From Flavobacteriales bacterium (lineage in GTDB: Bacteria > Bacteroidota > Bacteroidia > Flavobacteriales_F > PHOS-HE28), in assembly GCA_020437875.1 (NCBI GenBank), contig JAGQVR010000155.1:1-6785 (forward strand): a stretch of DNA of 6,785 bases. Direction: 5' to 3'. The position numbers and the translations under genes are program-made. Every line of letters starts with the position of its first letter. Within the stretch, counting starts at the first letter, position 1. Shown in pieces: positions 1 to 5,472 of this stretch. The notes beneath the pieces were generated by a model. The model saw nothing but the letters and a program-made list of their open reading frames with translations. It was not told the DNA's origin and made no database searches.

Positions 1-286
1 CAGCGACAGGCGCATACACGTCGATCGTGTGGATCAGTCCGTCCGGCGCCAGCCCTTCCGCCAGACACAAGGTGCCGTAGCCCGTGTAAGTGCCGATCTC
101 CAAGGCGAGTTGCGGGCGCACGAGCTTGCTCAGCAGGCTCAGGAAGCGCCCTTGGAGATGACCGCTCAACATCCGTGGCTCCGCGATGGATGCCTGCGTT
201 TCTGCAGCGAGTTCCGCCAGGAGCGCCGGTTCCTTGCTGCTATGGTCCGAGCAATAGCGGTCGATCTCTTCGGGGAGGAAGTTCAT
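1..286 (-). CDS. O-methyltransferase, class I SAM-dependent (partial, C-terminus beyond left edge)
   Basis: The first 95 codons of a SAM-dependent O-methyltransferase of the catechol/caffeoyl-CoA O-methyltransferase type (Methyltransf_3 family) are visible. The start ATG is read from 286 and the frame stays open to position 1. The sequence begins MNFLPEEIDRYCSDHSS and has the pre-core helix RMLSGHLQGRFLSLLSKL at residues 38-55. SAM-binding motif I, LEIGTYTGYGTLCLAEGL, follows at 62-79, and HTIDV at 86-90 is the end of the next strand, where the acidic residue usually binds the SAM ribose. Family members are about 210-220 residues, so more than half is missing, including the metal and substrate residues. 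The start lies 3 bp after the stop of the kelch gene with no clear Shine-Dalgarno, which suggests co-transcription and perhaps translational coupling. The family assignment is firm; the substrate (small catechol-like molecule or otherwise) cannot be told. Confidence 0.9.
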   Translation of the reverse strand, partial: MNFLPEEIDRYCSDHSSKEPALLAELAAETQASIAEPRMLSGHLQGRFLSLLSKLVRPQLALEIGTYTGYGTLCLAEGLAPDGLIHTIDVYAPVA

Positions 287-289
287 GGG

Positions 290-1471
290 TCAGGGGATGA
301 TCATCAAGGGATGATGGCGGATCGAACTGCCGATCACCCTCAACAGGTACGCGCCCGGCGCCAGGTCGTCAAGGTCCACAGCTCTGGTGGTGGCGGCCCA
401 CTCCCGGACCGCGCGCCCGTTACCGTCCAACAGGATCACCTTCCGGTCCGAAGGAAGCAGGCTTCTATCCAGGTTAACAGTGCCACTGGTCGGATTGGGG
501 TAGGGGGCGCGAAGGACGATACCCTGCTCACGTACGGAAACGGGTAGGTCGAGCCGCCACCAATCCCTGTACCGCTCCACGGCGTTGCTGCCCGTACCGT
601 AGTAGATGCTGCCGTTCACCGTTGCGATAACGGCATTGCTCCGAGTGCCGGGCGGAAACACCGGTAACTCCTCCCAGGTGTCGGATGCGGCATGGTAGTG
701 CCAGACATCATCGTGGACGCCTGTAGGGGCGAACTGTGCGCTGACCCCACCGATGTGGACACCACCGTCCTCGACCTCGATGGCATCGCCGCGGGAACGA
801 CCGGATGGCAATGGTGCCCGCGCTTCCCACGTTCCCGCCAGCGGGTCATAGCGCCAGACCTCATCGAATTCGAAGAAGACGACATCGGCCCCTCCAAGTA
901 CATAGCCGGCTCCACCATGTGCGAAACTCGACGCACGATGCCGGGGATCGCCCGGCATGCTCTCCAAAGTGGACCATGTACCCGAAGCCATGTCGAAGCG
1001 CACGTGGTGGGTCGAGGGTAGGTCATTGCTCAGGAAACCGGTCGCCAGATGCGGCCCATCATCGAGCACGAAAGCGGTGGAAGCGTTCATCGCTTCTGGC
1101 AGGGCTCCTTGTTGTTCCCATGCATCTGCCAATGGATCATAGGTCCAGACCTCCGCACTTGGCATGCCGTTCACATGTCCGCCAACGAGATGGCCCTGGC
1201 CGTTCCAGGTGAATGCTGAGCAATACTGCCGTCCAATGGCGGGAAGCGACGCCACCTCGCTCCAGGTTCCCGTGGTGGTGCTGTATCGGAACCAATCCGC
1301 GGTCAGCCCGAAGTCCACCTGCCTTCCCGTACCAACATAGATGTCGTCCCCGATGACGAAGGCGGCCGCATCATCCCGCGCCGTTCCGGGGAAGTCCTGA
1401 AGCTGACTCCAGACCTGAGGCTGCGCGAGGGCCGGCAAGAGCAAGACGTACCAGAGCAGGTTCCAACGCAT
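290..1471 (-). CDS. Secreted kelch-repeat protein with T9SS type A C-terminal sorting domain
   Basis: This is a 393-residue protein. I chose the ATG at 1471 because it gives a good signal peptide (MRWNLLWYVLLLPALA, cleavage near residue 16); the open frame continues upstream to 1651 but that part overlaps the divergent gene and does not look like protein. Six kelch-type blades follow at roughly 33-77, 80-125, 128-173, 177-222, 225-272 and 275-310. They share the pattern of a hydrophobic strand, GG or GTG, then W-x-Y-D-P and a T/A-W turn (for example VWTYDPLADAW, VWRYDPLAGTW, VWHYHAASDTW). The C-terminal region from about 323 to 393 contains PYPNPTSG, a DGNGR turn and LAPGAYLLRV, the hallmarks of the T9SS type A sorting domain. 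The protein should cross the inner membrane by Sec and the outer membrane by T9SS, ending at the surface or outside the cell. Six visible blades are compatible with a beta-propeller. The ligand is unknown. There is no sign of a frameshift. Confidence 0.9.
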   Translation of the reverse strand: MRWNLLWYVLLLPALAQPQVWSQLQDFPGTARDDAAAFVIGDDIYVGTGRQVDFGLTADWFRYSTTTGTWSEVASLPAIGRQYCSAFTWNGQGHLVGGHVNGMPSAEVWTYDPLADAWEQQGALPEAMNASTAFVLDDGPHLATGFLSNDLPSTHHVRFDMASGTWSTLESMPGDPRHRASSFAHGGAGYVLGGADVVFFEFDEVWRYDPLAGTWEARAPLPSGRSRGDAIEVEDGGVHIGGVSAQFAPTGVHDDVWHYHAASDTWEELPVFPPGTRSNAVIATVNGSIYYGTGSNAVERYRDWWRLDLPVSVREQGIVLRAPYPNPTSGTVNLDRSLLPSDRKVILLDGNGRAVREWAATTRAVDLDDLAPGAYLLRVIGSSIRHHPLMIIP

Positions 1472-1532
1472 CCGTCCAAGATACGCGCACGTTGTGTGGT
1501 CGCCTTCCGCCCATGGTCCGCATCTTAGCACC
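1472..1532. promoter_or_regulatory. Divergent intergenic region with weak -7-like boxes next to both start codons
   Basis: This 61-bp gap separates the start codons of the kelch gene (minus) and the esterase gene (plus), so it should hold promoters for both unless they lie inside the opposite gene. TATCTTGG (minus strand, 1483 down to 1476) and CATCTTAG (plus strand, 1521-1528) resemble the Bacteroidota -7 consensus TAnnTTTG with one and two mismatches. Each is exactly four bases before its ATG. I found no matching -33 element at the usual distance for either, and neither ATG has a Shine-Dalgarno. The promoter assignment is an inference. Confidence 0.35.
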
Positions 1533-2651
1533 ATGCGCATCTTGTTGCTCTCCTTGTTCTGCTTGCCATTCGCATTGAACGGGGCCGACAGCTTGCGGTT
1601 CCATAGCGCCGCCTTCAACGCGGAACGCCTGGTGATCGTGCACACGCCCACCTATTTCAAGGCGGCTTCCGAAGCGGTACGGATGCCGGTCTTCGTGGTA
1701 CTCGACGGCCAGCATGAGTGGTTCGTGGAGCCGGTGATGAACGATATCCGTTACCTGCAGTACACCCATGAGGTGCCACAGGCCATCGTGGTGGTGGTGC
1801 CCCATATTGATCGGGTGAAGGAGGCCGCCGGTGAGGACGAGGAAGCCCTGCTCCACCTGCTCACCGACGAACTGCCCCCGCTTCTCGAGGCCTATCATCC
1901 CGGCGACTACCGCGTGCTGATCGGTCACTCCTTCACGGCTTCCTTCGCGCTGGAAGCCAAGCTTCAGCAGCCGGATGCATTCGACGCGGTCATCGCCCTT
2001 TCTCTCTTGTATCGGGTGGAGAACACCCTGCCCGCACTGGCCGATCTGTTGCGGGGCCGAGGCGACGATGATGTGCTTCTCGCGGTGGGTGGTGCGGATC
2101 GGACGAAGGATGGCGGTCATCATGCACCCTTGACAGCGGTCTGGAATGCGCTTCCGGCCACCAAGGGAAGCCTGTCGCTACGCGAGTTCCCGAGCGCTGG
2201 TCATACCTCGCTGCCGATCATCGCCTTTCCGGAACTGCTGTCGACGCTCTTCATGGACTTCTCCTTGCGCGACAGCCTCGCCCCGGTGAACGATGAATAC
2301 CAACTTCGTGAGCCGCCGCCAACTCCTATGAAGCTCATGGAGCAAGTGGACCGGAGCCTGGCCTTCCGGGGAACGCGCCTGCCATGGGAGGTGGCCGAGA
2401 TCAATGGCCTGGCTTCGCGGCTGTGGGCGGGTGGGATGACCGATCATGTCCTGGCGATATACAAGCGTGGCGTAGCGCTATATCCCGACGACTATTCGAT
2501 GCAATGGGCCTTGGGAGAAGTGCTGCTGGAAAGCGATCGCCGGTCTGGTGAAGTAGCGCTGCGGAAGGCGCTGAGCTTGTTGGATACCGAGCCGATGAGT
2601 GAACAGGAGCGCTCGGAACTGAAGGCGGAGATCGAAGGCTTGTTGAAGTGA
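1533..2651 (+). CDS. Exported esterase-like alpha/beta-hydrolase with C-terminal TPR-like region
   Basis: This is a 372-residue protein. The ATG at 1533 is preferred over one 13 codons upstream because it starts directly with a signal peptide (MRILLLSLFCLPFALNG). The body matches the putative esterase family (esterase D / BesA-like fold): strand PVFVVLDGQHEW at 52-63, AIVVVVPHIDR at 84-94, then the nucleophile elbow GHSFTASFAL at 131-140 with Ser133. Asp189 in VGGADRTKDG and His224 in SAGHTSLP are the likely remaining triad members. The usual GHSxGG elbow is changed to GHSFTA. Residues from about 290 to 350 look like TPR-type helices (YKRGVALYPDD, WALGEVLLES). Relatives hydrolyse esters such as siderophore lactones, S-formylglutathione or acyl-sugars; nothing here shows which, and no siderophore genes are nearby. 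The protein is probably periplasmic. It may share a transcript with the DinB-like gene 84 bp downstream. Confidence 0.82.
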   Translation: MRILLLSLFCLPFALNGADSLRFHSAAFNAERLVIVHTPTYFKAASEAVRMPVFVVLDGQHEWFVEPVMNDIRYLQYTHEVPQAIVVVVPHIDRVKEAAGEDEEALLHLLTDELPPLLEAYHPGDYRVLIGHSFTASFALEAKLQQPDAFDAVIALSLLYRVENTLPALADLLRGRGDDDVLLAVGGADRTKDGGHHAPLTAVWNALPATKGSLSLREFPSAGHTSLPIIAFPELLSTLFMDFSLRDSLAPVNDEYQLREPPPTPMKLMEQVDRSLAFRGTRLPWEVAEINGLASRLWAGGMTDHVLAIYKRGVALYPDDYSMQWALGEVLLESDRRSGEVALRKALSLLDTEPMSEQERSELKAEIEGLLK

Positions 2652-2720
2652 CCGCCGATCCCTTGGGATACGAAGCGGATCGACCATGGCACCTGCTGGG
2701 ATCATGCTGAGGACCACTGG

Positions 2721-2728
2721 TATCTTGC
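2721..2728 (+). promoter_or_regulatory. Possible -7 element upstream of the DinB-like gene
   Basis: TATCTTGC lies seven bases before the ATG at 2736 in the 84-bp gap after the esterase gene. Its first seven bases are identical to the box in front of the kelch gene (TATCTTG). It matches the Bacteroidota TAnnTTTG consensus only partly and no -33 element was identified. GGAG at 2729-2732 is only three bases from the ATG, too close for a normal ribosome binding site. Confidence 0.2.
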
Positions 2729-2735
2729 GGAGTTC

Positions 2736-3203
2736 ATGACCACTGCTTCCATCATCGCCAAGCACCTCCGCGACGTCCACTTCGGCGGCAACTGGACCTT
2801 CGTGAACGTGCGTGACACCCTTGCCGATGTGACCATGGAGGAAGCCGTGCATCAGCGCGAAGGCTTCAACACCATCGCCGTGCTCACGTTCCACATCAAC
2901 TACTTCGTTGCCGCCGTGCTCAAGGTCCTTGAAGGCGGACCGCTCGAGGCGCACGACAAGTACAGTTTCACACATCCGCCCATTGTTTCGGAAGCGGACT
3001 GGGACCGGCTTCGTGACAAAGTGCTGAATGACGCCACGCGTTTCGCCGACCTGGTGGAGCAACTAGCGGATGACCGCCTCCACACCGACATGGCGGACCC
3101 CAAGTACGGCACCTGGTACCGCAACCTGCATGGTATCATCGAGCACACGCACTACCACCTGGGGCAGATCGTGATCCTGAAGAAGCTCGGGAGGGTGGGG
3201 TAG
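2736..3203 (+). CDS. DinB-like family protein (putative metal-binding four-helix bundle)
   Basis: This is a 155-residue protein, a normal length for the DinB/YfiT-like superfamily (DinB_2 type), with no signal peptide, so it is cytoplasmic. The family's three metal-ligand histidines appear intact: His53 in TFHINYF in the second helix, and His137 plus His141 in IIEHTHYHLGQI in the last helix (spacing HxxxH). The LEGGPLEAHDKYSFTHPP stretch at 65-82 is the characteristic loop between helices. Superfamily members include DinB-like proteins of unknown function and thiol-dependent transferases that use mycothiol or bacillithiol; the substrate here is unknown. It is unrelated to DNA polymerase IV, which is also called DinB. 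The two in-line ATGs upstream (2686 and 2704) are in other frames, so 2736 is the natural start. Confidence 0.85.
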   Translation: MTTASIIAKHLRDVHFGGNWTFVNVRDTLADVTMEEAVHQREGFNTIAVLTFHINYFVAAVLKVLEGGPLEAHDKYSFTHPPIVSEADWDRLRDKVLNDATRFADLVEQLADDRLHTDMADPKYGTWYRNLHGIIEHTHYHLGQIVILKKLGRVG

Positions 3204-3304
3204 TTCGAACCGGACCGGATGCCTTCATGGTCCGAGATGGGTCTGATGATCCTTCACGCAGAACGTCCGGAAGCTCGCTGGCACCCGTACGAAGCGATCG
3301 AGCA

Positions 3305-5317
3305 TCAGTCCATCAATGCCAGTGTGGCCAGCACGTTCCGGTCCTGTGGTTGGTCGAGCGGCCTGCCTTGCAGACGCAGCGAGGATCCCTTGGTCCGTTT
3401 TCCAGCCGACACATCGGCCACGATCATATTGCGCTCGCCATCCAGGAAGATGATGCGCTCGCATTCATTGCTCAGTCGCATGTCCTGGACGGTCGTCTCG
3501 CCCTGGCTCCAGTACGTGATCACAGCGCGTCCCTTGCCTGGGACACCGAAGGCCTTCACCCAGCGCAACGGCTCCCCATTGGCAGCGATCACCTCCACCG
3601 GCACATCGATCGTGGGTAGGGGCACCATCCGGTCGCAGTTCCAGATCCCGAATCCGGGCATGGCGAACCGGGGTCTCCGGGAGTAGAGATAGCTGTTGTC
3701 CCGTTGTTGGGTGACCATGCTTGTCACCGCGGTCGTCATCGCATACATGTCGAAGGCGTCCCGGTCCATGGCCTGTTCCGATGTGGTCATTTCACGCGAT
3801 GCCTTGGCGTAGGCGTTCCGGAACAGGCGTTCACGTGTTGATCTCGTCCTTCGCAGGTCACGCTCGATGTCCTGATCGAAGCGTTGCTGCTTCTTCAACA
3901 GACGATCCTGGTAGCGCGCGAACGCCACCTCGGCCCATTCGGTGGACTCTTCCTCCCTCGGGTCGATCAGCTCTACAGGAAGTTCGCTCCAGGTCCCGCG
4001 GTCCTTCAGGCGCAAGGTGCCCCTGTCGCTGCGGTCTCCGAGAAGCTCCATATCCTGGTAATAGTGCTTCCGGATCACCTGGCGTCGGAACGTGCGGGCA
4101 TCCATCGGGCCGGTGTAGATCCAGCGCGTGCGGCCCTTGAATGCGTGCATCTCCGGGTGCGTACGATGGCCTCCGTTCACGGAGAATGCAAGCCGTTTGT
4201 GCGCCTTCCAGTAACGACGGTCCAGTACGAGCTTCACCGCTGGGATGTCCTTCCTGGTATACGGCGAGCGATATGCGCCATCGTTATACAGGTATGGACG
4301 CCGTGCCTTGGTACAAGGGGTCATGTAGCAGTAGTCGGGTGAGTCCTGGCGCTCTTTGAACCGCGTGCTGTCCGGAAGGGAGGGGAGGCCACGTAATAGT
4401 TCATTGTACCTGCGGACCGCGGCGCTCGGGCCTGTGAGCGTCGTCATCGGTGGAGCCATGAAACGACCGGCACGTTCCCATTCGCCGCTCGTCTCATTCA
4501 GCGCATAGGCTGCGTATTCATCGGAAACATCAGGCCCGGTGGTCTCCAGTTCGATCTCAACGCCCGACCGCAGGTATACCTGTTCGCCGTATTGGCTGGC
4601 ATACACCTCGTACATGCCCGCGGTCTCGAAATGTCCGGCTTCCGACCCGCTTCCCAGGTGCATGGGTATGCCACTGGCAACAACGTCCCACGGGTCGAGG
4701 AAGCCGCGGTATGTGAGGTCGATCGTGCCTTCCACCACGGTGCCATCGGCATGCAGGAGAGAGGCTTCCGGGATGCGCACGATGGTGCCATCCGACATCC
4801 GCACTTCCATCGCCTTGGAGGCATCGACCCGATGGAGCTCGCGTGGCTTATCCACAGCAGGCATCAAGGGTTCCACGCGCGCATGACAGTTACTCGTGAT
4901 CGGGTCGAGGAGCGGCGAGGATGCCAACATGGATGCGGACTCCACGATCACATCCACACGCCGATTGGCCATGCGCCCGGCTTCTGTCCGATCCGAGGCG
5001 ATCGGATCGCTCCCGCCGCGACCGAGAATGGCGTGGACCTTCAATTTTGGACACAGTGCCTCGATGTGTTCCGCAACGGCGTTCGCCCTCTGGATCGAGA
5101 GAGCATCGTTCCGCGCCGTCGTCCCCAACCCGTCTGAATGGCCGATCACAGTGACGCTGGAGCCGTCAACAGCGGCTCCACAGAGCACCTGTATGGCTGC
5201 GCATCCAGCCGGGTCGACAGTTGTGCTTCCAGATGCGAAGTGCACCTCGATATCGCTCTGGGCGGGAAGCGTTGCCTTGATCAATGCCGCGCTGATCAGC
5301 AGGAAGGGTCGGTTCAT
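3305..5317 (-). CDS. Large exported protein with N-terminal OmpA-like peptidoglycan-binding domain
   Basis: This is a 670-residue protein. The ATG at 5317 is chosen because it opens a signal peptide (MNRPFLLISAALIKATLPA, cleavage near 19-20); the frame stays open upstream but runs through a terminator hairpin. An OmpA-like domain follows at about 21-127: VHFASGSTTVDPAG, then GHSDGLGTTARNDALSIQRA at 59-78, and GRGGSDP...MANRRVDVIVE. Asp62 and Arg77 keep the 15-residue spacing of the diaminopimelate-binding pair of OmpA, so peptidoglycan binding is likely. Residues about 165-285 form a beta-rich region with VVASGIPMHL and FETAGMYEVYA, a pattern I associate with other secreted Bacteroidota proteins but cannot name. 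C330 and C335 (CYMTPC) may be disulfide-linked. Residues about 462-540 are helical and highly charged (DRLLKKQQRFDQDIERDLRR). A last beta-rich part starts with FAMPGFGIWNCDR at 551-563. No T9SS sorting domain or lipobox is present. The role is unknown; periplasmic wall attachment is the best inference. Confidence 0.85.
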   Translation of the reverse strand: MNRPFLLISAALIKATLPAQSDIEVHFASGSTTVDPAGCAAIQVLCGAAVDGSSVTVIGHSDGLGTTARNDALSIQRANAVAEHIEALCPKLKVHAILGRGGSDPIASDRTEAGRMANRRVDVIVESASMLASSPLLDPITSNCHARVEPLMPAVDKPRELHRVDASKAMEVRMSDGTIVRIPEASLLHADGTVVEGTIDLTYRGFLDPWDVVASGIPMHLGSGSEAGHFETAGMYEVYASQYGEQVYLRSGVEIELETTGPDVSDEYAAYALNETSGEWERAGRFMAPPMTTLTGPSAAVRRYNELLRGLPSLPDSTRFKERQDSPDYCYMTPCTKARRPYLYNDGAYRSPYTRKDIPAVKLVLDRRYWKAHKRLAFSVNGGHRTHPEMHAFKGRTRWIYTGPMDARTFRRQVIRKHYYQDMELLGDRSDRGTLRLKDRGTWSELPVELIDPREEESTEWAEVAFARYQDRLLKKQQRFDQDIERDLRRTRSTRERLFRNAYAKASREMTTSEQAMDRDAFDMYAMTTAVTSMVTQQRDNSYLYSRRPRFAMPGFGIWNCDRMVPLPTIDVPVEVIAANGEPLRWVKAFGVPGKGRAVITYWSQGETTVQDMRLSNECERIIFLDGERNMIVADVSAGKRTKGSSLRLQGRPLDQPQDRNVLATLALMD

Positions 5318-5421
5318 GGCAGTGGGTTCGGGTCCGGGTTGTGGAAAGAACTCCGATCGACAGGCGATCATTATGCCAGACGTGACCGATCGGCGGAAGC
5401 GCTGCCTGGGGCTGAACGAAG
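5318..5421 (-). promoter_or_regulatory. Upstream region of the OmpA-like gene
   Basis: This 104-bp segment lies between the terminator of the acyl-CoA dehydrogenase gene and the start of the OmpA-like gene, so an independent promoter is expected here. Read on the minus strand it contains CATAAT (5375 to 5370), which resembles a general -10 box, flanked by two CGATCGG copies 33-34 bp apart. I see no good TAnnTTTG element and no Shine-Dalgarno near the ATG. Location is well supported by context; the exact elements are not. Confidence 0.3.
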
Positions 5422-5454
5422 AAAGGCGCCGAAACCAAGCTTTCGGCGCCTTTT
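5422..5454 (-). terminator. Intrinsic terminator of the acyl-CoA dehydrogenase gene
   Basis: A perfect 13-bp inverted repeat, AAAGGCGCCGAAA (5422-5434) and its complement TTTCGGCGCCTTT (5441-5453), surrounds a 6-base loop. On the minus strand the hairpin is followed by T-rich sequence (TTTCTTCGTT, of which the first Ts are part of the stem), and on the plus strand by TTTT. It starts 18 bp after the dehydrogenase stop codon. It should end that transcript and insulate the OmpA-like gene. The symmetry means it could also work for plus-strand transcription, but no plus-strand gene ends here. Confidence 0.88.
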
Positions 5455-5472
5455 CCAAGTGGGGCTGATCCC

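Noticed and set aside
29..547. Open frame of 172 codons on the plus strand
   Set aside because: It is antisense to the O-methyltransferase and the end of the kelch gene, both of which have clear family signatures; its translation is low-complexity with no recognisable motif.
1472..1651. Upstream extension of the kelch protein by 60 residues
   Set aside because: It would bury the signal peptide and overlap the first codons of the divergent esterase gene; the translation looks non-coding.
1371..2123. Open frame of 250 codons on the minus strand
   Set aside because: It lies opposite the esterase gene and runs into the kelch gene in another frame. The translation is rich in His and Gln and shows no domain, as expected for antisense of GC-rich coding DNA.
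2660..2671. Short palindrome ATCCC-TT-GGGAT after the esterase gene as a terminator
   Set aside because: The loop of two bases is too small and no T-tract follows.
2736..3203. DNA polymerase IV (DinB) reading of the DinB-like gene
   Set aside because: The names coincide only. The protein is 155 residues with a histidine triad and has no Y-family polymerase motifs.
3211..3234. Inverted repeat CGGACC / GGTCCG in the convergent gap as a terminator
   Set aside because: The stem is only 6 bp, the loop is 12 bases, and no T-tract follows on either strand.
5318..5458. Upstream extension of the OmpA-like protein by 47 residues
   Set aside because: It would place the start inside the terminator region and bury the signal peptide beginning at 5317.
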